From positions 21,764,101 through 21,828,100 of the forward strand of contig NW_026947491.1 in NCBI RefSeq assembly GCF_034190915.1: a DNA stretch of 64,000 nucleotides, given 5' to 3'. Positions 1-10,640 of the stretch are shown here, piece by piece (position 1 is the first letter of the stretch; every line of letters starts with the position of its first letter). Under the pieces are notes generated by a model, which had not been told where the DNA came from, did no database searches, and saw only the letters and a program-made list of their open reading frames with translations. The position numbers and the translations under genes are program-made. The DNA comes from Cavia porcellus (lineage: Eukaryota; Chordata; Mammalia; Rodentia; Caviidae).

Positions 1-51
1 GATGCCCAGCTGTTCCCACTTGATGATCCAGACTGAGCACAGACAATCACT

Positions 52-476
52 ATGGAGTTTGGGCTGAGTTGGGTTTTTCTGTTTGCACTTCTGAAAGGTA
101 AGTTATTGAGAACAAAGGATACAGAATGGGAAAATGGACGTGTCTGGGATAAACATGGACATGTGTGACAGTTTCCTGAACAGAATGTTCTTGTGTTTTC
201 AGATGTCCAGGCTGAGGAGAAGCTAGTGGAGACCCTGAGACTCACCTGGGTGACCTCAGGATTCACCTTCAGTAGCTATGACATGAGCTGGATACCCCAG
301 GCTCCAGGAAAGGGGCTGGAGTGGATCTCATACATCAGTACTGGTGGTAGAATACACTATGCAGACTCTGTGAAGGGCCGATTCACCATCTCCAGACACG
401 ACAGCAAGAACACGCTGTATTTGCAGATGACCAGCCTGAAAACTGAGGACACGGCGGTGTATTATTGTGCCAGGCA
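52..476 (+). pseudogene. IGHV segment 1, open frame but defective framework 1
   Basis: Heavy-chain V segment of the clan III (VH3-like, mouse IGHV5-like) kind. The leader exon is 52-97, giving MEFGLSWVFLFALLK, with a GTAAGT donor at 98. The V exon starts after the AG at 201-202 and ends at 476 before the heptamer. The V exon is open throughout and keeps W36, the [12 protein letters not shown] framework 3 and YYCAR. However, about 10-11 residues are missing between the start of framework 1 (..KLVE) and TLRL, and the first conserved cysteine is replaced by tryptophan (LRLTW instead of LRLSC). The intradomain disulphide therefore cannot form. I call it a pseudogene although it has no stop; it might be listed as an ORF by IMGT-style rules. 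Its promoter octamer would lie upstream of the window. Confidence 0.85.
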
Positions 477-507
477 CACAGTGAGGGAACATTAGTGTGA
501 ACCCAAA
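477..507 (+). promoter_or_regulatory. Recombination signal of IGHV segment 1 (irregular)
   Basis: A perfect CACAGTG heptamer at 477-483 follows the V exon. The expected nonamer region reads as A-rich CCAAAAACC-like sequence, but it lies about 2-4 nt closer than the standard 23-bp spacing. The signal is probably weak. Confidence 0.6.
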
Positions 508-539
508 AACCTCACTGCAATGGAGCACATGTCCAGCAG

Positions 540-3500
540 AGTTCGAGGAGAACTATGCAGGGCCTAAGAAACAGGTGCAGAGAAGGAAGCAGAGGAGAGA
601 GGGCTTCCTGGGGCCTCTGGGGTTCCCTTCTGCTTTAAGGCCTTAGGTCCTGAATTGACCCACAATGAAGTACCCAAGTTCTAGGAAAAATTCTCTGTTA
701 TATGTAATTGTGTGAGTACATAAGAACTGATATTATTTTCATTTTCTGTGTATGAATTTTACTTGCACCCATCTCAACTAACCTGTGCCTTTTATATAGT
801 TAATATTTCTCCAGTGTCATATTCTCATCATCTACAAATTGATCTGCTGGTTTAGTTTGGGTGATGAGGAACTATCTCATGCAGTAATAAATGCTTCAGA
901 TTAGGAAATGAAATCCTTCCCATCTCTCTCTGTGGGATCTCAGATCACACAGCTCCCTCCCCTCTTTGGTCACCTCAGGAGACCTGGTGCCCAGGCTCAG
1001 CCCCAGCACCATGAGGAGCCCTGAGCTCAGGGGAGGAGGGAGAGGGGCAGCCTGACTGCACTCAGGGCACTATCTATGGACCCAAATATGCTCTTCCTAG
1101 ACAAGACAGCTGGGTAGGACTTGGTCCTGTGTCTTTCTTTTGTACCTTACAAATTAAAAAATTTATAAAATACAGCAAAACCATTCTCTATCTTAATCTC
1201 CATTTCTCTCGGTTGCACCCCTTTCTTTTCATGTTTTTTTACATTTTTACTTTACAGGAATAAAATAGAACAGTAAAGTGAAACAAAACAAAACAGTGAT
1301 AGGACAGTAGGAGACTCACCATTGTTACTATACTGCATAACCTCATCCTCTAATTAGTTGCTCAGGCTATGGCCCCACGCTTGGAAAGTCAGTCAAACAA
1401 TTTAAGTGTCAGGTCGCTGCCTTACTTCAATCAGTAACATCCTAGCCTGTACTGTGCCCCATTGCTTATGTGTGTGTCACTGAGGGGCAAGAGCGATAGG
1501 CTGCACGGCTTCCTTGCTGCTTCTCCCCACTTGACAGGGCCTCCACCAGCACATGAGGTGAAGGGACTGCCCTGCTTCCAGCTGTTTTCCTCATCCAGCC
1601 AGACCAGCACCCCTGACTCTCTTATTCTTGCTTGGTCCCTGAATTCTCTGTCTCCATGGATTTAAACTCACAAGTCTGACCCTTCCCGTGTCCATGGCCT
1701 CACTTCTGTCTTCCTGCTCTCCCTCATGTTGCTTTGATCCAGGGTCTGGATAGCAGGCAAGGAGCAGTTCTCCTCTGCTGCTCACTGCTCCTCCGTTCTC
1801 CTGTGTTGTCTCTTTCTTACTCATGTCTCCTTTTCAGTCTATCAGGAAAGCAATGGAGAATAGATGAGATGAAACCCTCCAGTCTCACAGAGTTCATGGT
1901 TTTTCCTAAATGGATTCTCATGATTCTGCCTTGATGCATTTTATTTTATCTCACTTAATTCTGCATTTGACAGTCATCCATGTATTTGGAAATTTTTCTC
2001 AAACAATCAAATATACTTCAATGGTTACTAATATCACTCTTATCATTACAGTTTTCTGTGACCAGGTCCCTAGTGAACAGCACCAAATCACTTGCATGCA
2101 CATCCATAGCTCCTGAAGGCAGAGCAGAGCTGACATTCTCACACACAGACCCCATCTCTCAGATGTGACCAAGGACCTCACCCTCACACTCATCCCCAGA
2201 AGCTAACACACCTCCACCTCCTTACCCTGCTCTGTTCCTCATCTGGTGCAGCATCCTCACTGATGTGTCCTGTGGTTAAGGACTGAGAATTCATTTTCTT
2301 GATGTGATGTCTCTGGGGCATCTGTTGTTTCCTAACCAGGACCTCCCTATCTTTGAGAATATGACCTTCCCCGAGATGGTGTCTGATCCTCACCACTGCA
2401 CCTTCTGTATTACATCTTCCTGGAGATTCCTGAAAATCTGAAATATTTTATGAGTTTCCCTCTGTTTCATTCATCTCTGTTGCTCTGAGTCATGATTGTG
2501 CAGATACCATTTTCAAATTGAGACCTTAGAAATCTGGCTCAGGTAAGAGTTCAAATTTAGCATTAATGTTGTAAAAAGAAAAGTAGTGAATGGAACCAGG
2601 AGGAACATGGAGCTCCTGGGTGTTCATCTCACCACGCACCTCAGCTGAGCTTTATTCAGCAACACTGCTGCTCCCCTGTGTCACGGTGTCTCTACATTCC
2701 TGATCTGACAGTTATGAACAGCCGCTTTTCTTCTCAGATGTGTTTCACAAAGATCACCTCCCACCCTTAGTTTATGCTCTCATGTCATCATGGAGGGAAA
2801 TCCATCAGTGAGCCATCCTCACTTCCTACTTATGAAATCCACCACTGCCTCAGTCCCTGGTTATCAACTTCCTCCTCACTGCTACCTTCCAGGGGTTTTC
2901 CTCTTCCTCTTCCTGTGTCAGTGGCTGTTAATTGTTGGATCTTCCCACCAGAACTGTAACACAATGTAGATTACAGGCAATGCTTGTCAGTTTAAAAACC
3001 CACAAAGGAAACAGGCACTTTCCTAACCTTAGTGAACAAATGCTCACTGGCCTCCCAAGGATTTAGCAGAGCCTGTGACCCCCTCTCCCCACCATGAAAG
3101 CTTATGCATAACTGAATGTTTATTCTTCTCTCTGTGGAATATATTTGTCTTCCTACAAATCCGTCAAAGTCGTGTAATTCAGAACAGAGATCAGAACCAT
3201 GGATGCAGGAGTAACTCTAAGCATGACCTCAGAGCAGGGAGGTAGAGGGGTCTGGTATCAAAGATCAGAACCAGTTCCTACCCAGAGAGTTACAGACACA
3301 CTTACTTCTAGATGTCAGGGTCAGTGCTCTCTTACTAGGACTCAGAACAGCTCGACCTGCTTGACCAGATCCTATCCTGAGAGTCCATGTACAGCCTGCT
3401 AATCTATTTCTCCTTATTATTATTGACTGGACTGTTACCTGCATGCAGGCTACCTGAGTTGAGTAGATTTGGGGAAGGAGATAAAAAGGGTAAAAAGCAT

Positions 3501-4960
3501 ACTGTATTGCCTAACTAACCCTGATGAATATAATCATTATATCCTGAAAATATGTACTAATGAAAAATATCTTTAAAAATGATAAATGTAAACAGAGTGC
3601 ATATGCTAGATTGAGGTCTCTATCCAGGGAGTGACATGATGAAATAAGAATTTCAGAGGACATGGATAGAGATCAGTCAATGCATTGAAAGGACAGTGCA
3701 CTGAAGGGCAGGGTCTCATCCCAGTCACAGGTGTGACATAATAGCACAGCAGACCTAGTCTTGTAGATCACAGGTAAGATTTTCATGGGGCTTTTCCTTT
3801 TCCAAAGTAGACAAATAGCACTCAAGGCAGTGGTGATGATGTTGGACATTTGTGTCTCCCTGCTGAAGAGGTCCCACACACAGAGTGACCCCTTCATCCA
3901 GAATCTGCTCCTCTGCACACTGGAGGTCAGAATGCACAGTCCCCATGCTCAGGGTCTCCCATTTAGGTGGAATGGCGCTGGGCTCAGATCTCCATCATGA
4001 CTCACTCAGGAATCCTCAGCCCCACTTTCCTGACTCACAGATGAATTGATAAGGAGGTGAGCTCACACAGGAATAAATTTGGGACATCTAATTAATGACA
4101 TTGGTAGATTCCATCTCTTTGTGGTAACCTTAGAAAATTTATAAAGTGTTTGCTATGGAACTGAGTGGCAAGAAATCATTAGAGTGCTTGCTGCACTGCA
4201 CTGGAAAACATTTCACCGAATCCCCAGTGTACCAACAGTGACCAAGTACTGCAGGCTTCTGGCTGAAAAAGATTGGAAAGTCAGAGGTAAGTTTTAATTT
4301 TAGGTACATTGTCATGATGAGCATAGTGTTTATAGTGGATAATTGTTCAAAAAGGGACATCTGTAATTAGATAAGCATTTGGAATTTAGGAATCACTAAA
4401 CAAGAGATGAAGGGGAAGCTAGAAAGGAAAAGATAGCCAGCACCTACAGAAGATCAGGTAGGGAAGGGACACTTAGCACAGACAACCTCCTTCCCTCCCC
4501 CAGTGAGGCTTCTCTGTGAGGAAGGCACAGGACACACATCCGCATCTCCAGTCGCTGTGGGCTCTGGTCAGTGAGACCTGGTGTCTCAGAGCAGGAGGCA
4601 GGAAGACCTCTCCTGACAAAGTTAATGGTGGTGAAGTGAGCTCTCCAGCAACACAGACCATACCAGAGCAGAGAGGTCGGGGAAAGGTGGAGGGAGTTAT
4701 GCTCGTCTTCATCCTGTGGAAGCAGCACCAGAGCTCCTGTAGGAGGGCACAGTCAGGATGGGAACAAAAAGGGAGCAGGACTACAGGAAGCTGGTGTAGG
4801 ATTAGGAAGGAGGGGTCATGGCCATGCTTCCTCCACTGCAGGGAAGGCAGCTTCCTACCTCTCACAGATGTGGACACCACATGAGTGCAGGGGAGGAGAC
4901 TCCTTTCTGCATCACAAGGACCGTAGACATCCTGACATGTACGTCACCATCATAAAGAAA
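540..4960. other. Intergenic spacer between V segments 1 and 2
   Basis: No gene recognised in about 4.4 kb. The whole stretch is paralogous to 11,640-16,050 and 46,120-50,590, with the same landmarks in order: an A-rich tract near 1,150-1,300, a T-rich tract near 1,970, and a pyrimidine-rich stretch near 2,860. Short open frames here are not conserved between the three paralogues and are treated as chance. Confidence 0.6.
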
Positions 4961-4973
4961 AGGAGCCTCCCTA

Positions 4974-4981
4974 ATGCAAAT
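4974..4981 (+). promoter_or_regulatory. Ig octamer ATGCAAAT of V segment 2
   Basis: Exact ATGCAAAT, 117 bp before the leader ATG at 5,091, the usual place for the Oct-1/Oct-2 site of an IGHV promoter. It is intact even though the gene it serves is a pseudogene. Confidence 0.85.
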
Positions 4982-5090
4982 TTGTCTCCCAAATCTAGAC
5001 TCAAATTCCCCTCTTGAACTGGTGGAATGGACAGCTCCTTCCTCAGACACCTCTAAAATCTCTGCAGAAGGTAAAGGTGTGGCCTAGAAT

Positions 5091-5529
5091 ATGAAACTTC
5101 TGGGTCGTCTCCTGTGCCTGGTGACAGGTCCGCATGGTGAGTGTGCTCAGTGTCAGACATGGGTCAATGGGAAGATTAGAAAAGCAGGGGGCTGATAGGA
5201 ATTTTACCCTTGCTTCCAGGTGTCCTGTCTCAGGTGCAGCTTCAGGAGTAAGGGCCTAGCCTGGTGAAGCCCTTGAAGATTCTGTCCCTCACCTGCTCAG
5301 TCTCTGGATTCTCCATCACAACCAGAGGTTATCACTGGAGCTGGATCCATCAGCCTCCAGGAAAGAGCCTGGAGTGGATGGGGAACATAAGTATCAGTGG
5401 TGGCACTGATTACAGTCCTTCCCTCAAGAGCTGCATCTCTATTTCCAGAGACACAGGCAAAAACCAGTTCTCCCTGCAGCTGAACTCTGTCACCAAGGAA
5501 GACACAGCCACCTATTACTGAGCAAGAGA
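5091..5529 (+). pseudogene. IGHV segment 2, clan II (VH4/mouse IGHV3-like) pseudogene
   Basis: The leader exon is 5,091-5,136 (MKLLGRLLCLVTGPH, 46 nt, GTGAGT donor) and the V exon starts at 5,220. The family is clear from [30 protein letters not shown] and [17 protein letters not shown]. There are two nonsense changes: TAA at 5,249-5,251 early in framework 1, in place of the serine of QESGP, and TGA at 5,519-5,521 in place of the second conserved cysteine codon. The octamer and RSS spacing are preserved. The 34-kb duplication breakpoint falls in its framework 3 at about 5,481, so only the part 3' of that point recurs at 39,954. Confidence 0.9.
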
Positions 5530-5568
5530 CATGGTGCTTTGATGCAAGCATGAGCCCTGACATAAACC
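5530..5568 (+). promoter_or_regulatory. Recombination signal of V segment 2
   Basis: Heptamer CATGGTG (two changes from CACAGTG) at 5,530-5,536, a 23-bp spacer, and nonamer ACATAAACC at 5,560-5,568. The spacing is exact and the heptamer is weakened. Confidence 0.8.
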
Positions 5569-5872
5569 TCCCTGCAGGGAAATCAAGGAACAGCAGGGAG
5601 CATGCAGAACATATTGATGAAAACAACCACCTTCCCAGCAAATAAGGAGAAAAAGTTGAGAGGTTTTCCCTTCATTTGATGTGCATGCCCTTCAGTGGTC
5701 CCAGGCACAGAGCTCCCAAAAATCTCCTATATCCCTGGTGAGGCAGCGTCATGCTTACATGGAAGGAGGTTTCTTTCTTTTTTCTTTTCCAACTTCTGTA
5801 TCACAATCTGTTGCACAGTAATTTTTTTAAAGACTATTGATTACAACTCACCTGACTGCAGAGTCTCCTTAG

Positions 5873-7820
5873 TTTTTTTTCAGGTGTTTATTTTGTTGTC
5901 CAATTATTTTCATAAGAAAGTTTAATGCGGGGCTGGGGATTTAGCTCAGCGGCATAAGCACCTGCCTCGAAAGCAGGCAGTCTCGAGTTCGATCCCTGGT
6001 ACTGGTAAAAACGAAAAAGCCAAAAAAAAAAAAGAAGAAGAAGAAGAAAGTTTAATGCTTGATAAAATAAAACAAACTGTTTTTACCATAAGTACCTTCT
6101 AACTAGTACAATAATATATTGTTACTATGTACAATTTCAAACAAAAGATTCCATTTCCAAGGAAAGTGTTGTTGAACGTCCTCACTAAGCTTGATGGAAG
6201 CTATAAGAAATTTCCTTGATGGCCAATGTTTTCCTTGACTTGGCAATAAATCAGACAATAAAAAAACATAAGTCAAACTTTCAGTTAGCTGAGAACCATG
6301 AAAATGCTGTCAGAAGCTCAGTCATCTGGATCTTGGGAGTCTGCAGTAGATACAAGAGTTCATCAAGCAGCATAATACCTTGTGACTGTTTTCCCTCTAG
6401 TCTGCTGGGACAGGTTCTGTAGGTTTCAAGTTGGTCTATTATTAATAAAAAGCTGTGCCCTGTTGTGTCAGAACCTGGTAAGTGACTCGTAAGCCATTCT
6501 TTATCAGCTCATGGATTCCATCACCATCAGTGATTAAAGCTGTATGGAATTCCTTACCTGCCACATTACTTTCCAGTTCTTCTCCAGCATAGGAAATAAG
6601 AGGAGAGGTTTCACATTGGATCTGTGCATCACTGGCATCATTCAAGTGGGCAATCGCTGGAAGGGGAGAACTATTTCCACCTGTGAGCACTGCATAGCCA
6701 GCAGTGGTGTAGGGCAACAAAGCACTTGGGTTGTCCTTCCCACTGTGACTGTCTGCATGCTTAAGCGGGGAAAATCCATCCTCCGATAAACCTTCATACA
6801 CCGCAAGCTTCTCTGCAATCTGGAAGATGTCAGAAGCTACGTTTGTCAATTTATACCACATGACTTGTCTGGCATAATTAACTCACCCCAGGAATCCACA
6901 TATGGAATCTTCCTGTGAGCCAGATGGCGCTAAAGCTGAGGTTCATCAACACCAACAGCATCTCTCAGACATAGGACGATGAAGATGTGATTGGTGATGC
7001 GGCCCACACAGAACAGCACTTGTCCATCCGAGCTCCGTACCTGAGATGTTGCCAGGGAAATTTTGCTCTATTCTACCACCCATTATCCACCATTCACCGC
7101 ACAAACCATTCCACCTGGCTCTGTAGTGTTCTCTCCTCTATCACCATTGCTCCACAGTCTGCCCTTTCTCAACGTGGAATTCAATAACCATTGGCTTCAC
7201 TTTAACCAATGCATCATCCACGTAGCATATGCAAGTGCACCAGGTGCCTTTTTGTTACAAATCCTCCACCATATTCTGGGCTGCCAAAGCCCAAAAAAAA
7301 CCCTCATTTCCATCTGGGGCCATAGAAATTTTGTTCTTTTCTTCCAAAGTAATTTTCCCATTAAAACTCATAGCAGGCAGCATGCCCTGATCAAAATAGA
7401 TTACATTTTCTTTTTTCAACCAAAGTACTTGTGTTTTATGAAGAACTCCTTTGTCTCTTCTATTTTTCTGCCACTGGCCCCTACCTACCATGGACTGATC
7501 CATTTGAAGCCATGATAGCTTTAGCTAACAACTGTAGCTTCAGAACATGCTCTGCTGGAATCTGAAAATGTCTTATGGGATAGTGAACCCACATCACACT
7601 TCCTTCCGGGATATGCCATTCCAACTGTTGCCCTCTGTCCATCTGCTAGCAGGGGAACTGCTCCTTTGTTCTGAGAAATCTGGAAAAGTCACTGTCCCAA
7701 GCCTGGCACTGATCTTGGTACCTAGTAGCACCGCCACCATCTCTCCAGGGGCAGTTATCATTGGTGCATCTGCTTTCTCATGCTAAGAGAACTAGTTAAA
7801 TCCTTCAGTTGGTGTTTGAT
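5873..7820 (-). pseudogene. UAP1: UAP1 processed pseudogene, copy A1
   Basis: Intronless retrocopy of UDP-N-acetylglucosamine pyrophosphorylase 1, the cytosolic enzyme that makes UDP-GlcNAc. Reading the minus strand, the N-terminal third begins near 7,820 (QDQCQAW, then the KLQLLAK region). The [26 protein letters not shown] block follows at 7,255-7,503, and the C-terminal part (LPAIAHLNDASD, ISPLISYAGEELES-like, HELIKNG) is at 6,442-6,861. The normal stop after KNG is lost. The 3'UTR runs to an AATAAA (TTTATT on + near 5,887) followed by an A tail (T run at 5,873-5,880 on +). Multiple frameshifts and stops make it non-coding. An ID SINE is inserted in the 3'UTR. Identification is from recalled family sequence, not a search. 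Confidence 0.85.
5929..6043 (+). mobile_element. ID-family SINE with 15-bp target site duplication
   Basis: tRNA-derived SINE with GGGGCTGGGGATTTAGCTC (A box) and GAGTTCGATCC (B box), then a short unique tail, an A run and (GAA)n. It is flanked by identical 15-bp repeats AAGAAAGTTTAATGC at 5,914-5,928 and 6,044-6,058. The anticodon-equivalent triplet is CGA. The paralogous site near 17,115-17,140 is empty, so it inserted after the 11-kb duplication; it is present in copy 2 (40,403), so before the 34-kb duplication. Confidence 0.9.
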
Positions 7821-7829
7821 ACGTCTGTG

Positions 7830-8345
7830 CATACCTGCTTCACCTGATCTGAATCAAGGCTGCCTCCCAGGCAACCTACAGCCTTCCTCAATGCTGCTCG
7901 ACCTGGATGTGCACAGGGGGATGCATCCCTGAAGCACAGATTAAGTCTACAGGTAGAGAAATAGGCGCACATTTTAACTACAGGAAAGAGGCGCTGTGAA
8001 TCTCATTGCACATGCCCAACTCTATTCCGCAGATCACAAGGGAGGACCTGGTTCCCCTGTATTTCTCACTCCATCTATCAACACTTGGTCACACTGAATC
8101 ACTCACTTGTGTTTCTGTAAAGAATTCAACCTTTGTATAATGGAGCAAACACTGACACCTGTATAATGTATTTAAATATGTAAAAATGAATTAAGGCTAT
8201 GAATTAGAATTGAGTGTCATAACAGTTACATGAAATTCTTGTTTTACATAATCATATTATTTTCACCAAACCTGACCTGCAGACTTCATGTAATCTGCTA
8301 CTGAAGTTTTTCTACTTCCCGACCTCAGAGCCCTCTATATAGCAG
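7830..8345. other. Upstream flank of V segment 3
   Basis: No gene seen. Paralogous to 18,680-19,205 and 42,300-42,810. Contains AT-rich sequence and the distal part of the V promoter region. Confidence 0.5.
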
Positions 8346-8351
8346 GAGGCC

Positions 8352-8359
8352 ATGCAAAT
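8352..8359 (+). promoter_or_regulatory. Ig octamer ATGCAAAT of V segment 3
   Basis: Exact octamer 127 bp before the leader ATG at 8,479, matching the position in the functional paralogue at 42,818. Confidence 0.85.
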
Positions 8360-8478
8360 TGGGCCTCCCTGTCCCAATGTAAACCAGCCCAGCCCTCACT
8401 CTGCAGCTCTGCACTCTCCAGCCCTGGACTCCCAGGTGTTTCCTTTCGGGGATCGGGACTGAGCACAGACAGCCCACA

Positions 8479-8930
8479 ATGGAGCTTGCGCTGAGATGGG
8501 TTTTCCTTGTTGCTGTTTTAAAAGGTAATCAGTGAGGAACAAGAGACATTTAGTGGGAGAGAGTGGGATAAATGGTAGACATATGTGACAGTTTCCTGAG
8601 CAAGATGTCTCTGTGTTTGCAGGTGTCCAGGCTGAGGTGCAGCTGGTAGAGTCTGGGGGAGGCTTGGTGCAACCTGAGGGGTCCCTGAGACTCTCCTGCG
8701 TGACCTCGGGATTCACCTTTAGCGATTACTACATGTACTGGATCCGCCAGGCTCCAGGAAAGGACCTAGAGTTGGTTGGTTTTATCAGAAACGCGGCTAA
8801 TAGTCACACTACGGAGTACGCTGCATCCGTGAAAGGCAGATTCACCATCTCCAGGGATAATTCCAAAAGTGTATCTTCAAATGACCAAACTGAAACCCGA
8901 GGACACCGCTGTGTACTACTGTGCAAGAGA
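8479..8930 (+). pseudogene. IGHV segment 3, mouse IGHV7/human VH3-72-like, 5-bp deletion
   Basis: The leader exon is 8,479-8,524 ([15 protein letters not shown]) with a GTAATC donor, and the V exon starts at 8,623. It is open through framework 1, CDR1 (DYYMY), framework 2 and the long CDR2 ([10 protein letters not shown]). A 5-bp deletion at about 8,869-8,870 in framework 3, by comparison with 43,322-43,350, then shifts the frame and removes TLYLQMT..YYCAR. Octamer, leader, splice sites and RSS are intact, so the lesion is recent and single. The sister segment at 42,948 is functional. Confidence 0.92.
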
Positions 8931-8969
8931 CACAGTGAGAGGACATCAATGTGAGCCCTGACACAAACC
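8931..8969 (+). promoter_or_regulatory. Consensus recombination signal of V segment 3
   Basis: CACAGTG at 8,931-8,937, a 23-bp spacer and ACACAAACC at 8,961-8,969, essentially consensus. The signal could still direct RAG cleavage although the V exon is frameshifted. Confidence 0.92.
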
Positions 8970-8989
8970 TCCCTGCTGTGGTACTCTGG

Positions 8990-9890
8990 ACCAGCAGGGG
9001 GCGCACAGGACACACGGAGTTCAGCCCTGTGCAGGACAGGAGCACAGGATGGAGCAGAATTATTTCCTGTGGAGATGTGAGGCTTCGGTCCACGTGACGT
9101 ATTTCCCGGGAGACTCTGCATTCGTGAGTCTGTGCTTATCTTTCATGCTCCTGGAGTAAAAATTTAACTCAATAGTAAGATATATTCTCATCTGTACACA
9201 TGTTCAAGTGTAATTGTTGAAGGTAAAAATGAGTCTTCTGTGAACACAGGACTGGAACTTGAGGACGCACAGGCAGTAATTCATACCTTTTTCCATTGAA
9301 AAGGACCTTATTGATGTTTCCTTTCACCACCAGTTTTGATATTTAGATTAGAGGCAGAAGAGAGATAACCCGAGATTAATAATGGATAAAACTTTGGAAA
9401 ACTTAAATCTTACATTCCTTGTGCTATATAACTGCATAAATCAAACTCAGAGCTCATTTAATTATCTTTTTAAATAATGTATTTTTCACTTAGTTTTTAT
9501 TCTCGAATCTGCTTTTTTAAATCTACTTTCTTAGAATGAAACACAAGACCTTCCTGCAGAATCTCCCATGGAGTCACTAGTGTACACCCATGTGTGCCCT
9601 GGTCCCTCAAGAAGGGAGCTAGGAGACCAGTGGTATCCAAGGCACGGAGAGCAGGACATCAGAAAGAGCCGCCAGGAAATATTTGACAGGAACTGAAGGT
9701 GCACCCACCATACAACTTCATCTTTTAAAATTTTCGTATCAATATATCAAATACGTCTCCTTCATCTAAGAAAATTATCTTGACAAAGTAAACCAAGAAC
9801 CACTGACTCCTATACCATGTGTAGAATATCTTCACTGCTCTCCCATAACTAGAAACAGACCCATCCACACATGTGAAATTTATTTTTTAC
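8990..9890. other. 3' flank of V segment 3
   Basis: No gene seen. Paralogous to 19,830-20,990 and 43,460-44,360, with AT-rich tracts near 9,450-9,530. Confidence 0.5.
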
Positions 9891-9924
9891 AGGGTAACAC
9901 AGTAGTTGACTACAGATGTCTATT

Positions 9925-10085
9925 TCAACGAATATTTAAACAAATAACAAGATGAATAATAGCAAGTGTTATAAAGTACGTTGAAGAAATTAACCCCTAG
10001 TGCATTGTTGGAGGGAATGTAAATTATTGCAATGAGGGAGTGACTATTCTATAGGACAGCGACTCTGGAATCTCCTGAGCGCGTT
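9925..10085 (+). repeat. LINE-1 3'-end relic
   Basis: The stretch with AGCAAGTGTTATAAAGTACG, then a segment like the TGCATTGTTGGAGGGAATGT line, matches the well-known mammalian L1 motif near the end of ORF2/3'UTR (lack of agreement elsewhere shows age). Its paralogues are 21,090-21,300, which extends further, and 44,395-44,545. Confidence 0.6.
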
Positions 10086-10194
10086 TATGACCAATTTGCA
10101 GGAAGAATTCGCCGCGTCCATTAAGAAAACCAGGAAGGCTTTGAAAAGCCAGGAGTAAAGCCCTTAAATGCTAATATGGTCAGACGAGATGAGA

Positions 10195-10640
10195 GTTACA
10201 CAGGAGAGCCTAGTCCAGAAGAGAATTGTTTCTCTGGCGGCTCAGCTGTCAGAAAATAGAGCAGGAGCCAATCAGCAAGGAAGGCGGCGCCTGGATGAGC
10301 TACCCAATCAGGTGGGCTGAGGGGACGGGCACTTCCTGTGTTATGGCGTACAGTGGGCTTCGTCGGTGTTGCTGAGAGTCCCTGCTGGCTAGACCGGGTT
10401 TTGTGTACTATCGCCTGGCTGCGCGCTGCATTCAAAGGCTCCCGGGAGACCCTAAAGCCACACAATGGTGACGTTGTAGGACGGGAGCCGGGGATGGGAC
10501 GAAATCGGGTGTGTTCTGGAGGGAAGTGGTCGGAAACGGCTGTGGCAGTGCACAGCCTCCCTGCTCAGCTCCAGACGCCGAGGTCTCCCTGGTCCTTGGT
10601 GCTACGTCGTCATTCGTAACATTTCCTCCTTTACAGGGAC
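10195..10640. promoter_or_regulatory. CpG-rich, promoter-like block, copy 1
   Basis: This short GC-rich segment stands out from an AT-rich, CpG-poor locus: roughly 30 CpG dinucleotides are spread over about 550 bp from 10,080 to 10,620. It has two CCAAT boxes in + orientation near 10,268 and 10,304. A GGGAGACCCTAAAGCC stretch followed by ACAATGGTGACG near 10,445-10,475 resembles the end of the 5' exon of KRAB zinc-finger genes, with an ATG at the donor. There is no downstream KRAB exon in view. Candidates are a relocated gene promoter or an LTR; undecided. The duplicate lies at 44,660-45,090. Confidence 0.35.

Noticed and set aside
4473..4884. Overlapping 120-135-codon frames on both strands
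   Set aside because: They are not conserved in frame in the paralogues at 15.5 and 50.1 kb and have no recognisable domain.
5931..6005. tRNA gene
   Set aside because: A and B boxes are present, but the element ends in an A-rich tail with target duplications and the acceptor stem does not pair; it is an ID SINE.
7063..7515. 150-codon plus-strand frame
   Set aside because: It is the opposite strand of the UAP1 pseudogene; the minus strand carries the recognisable protein motifs.
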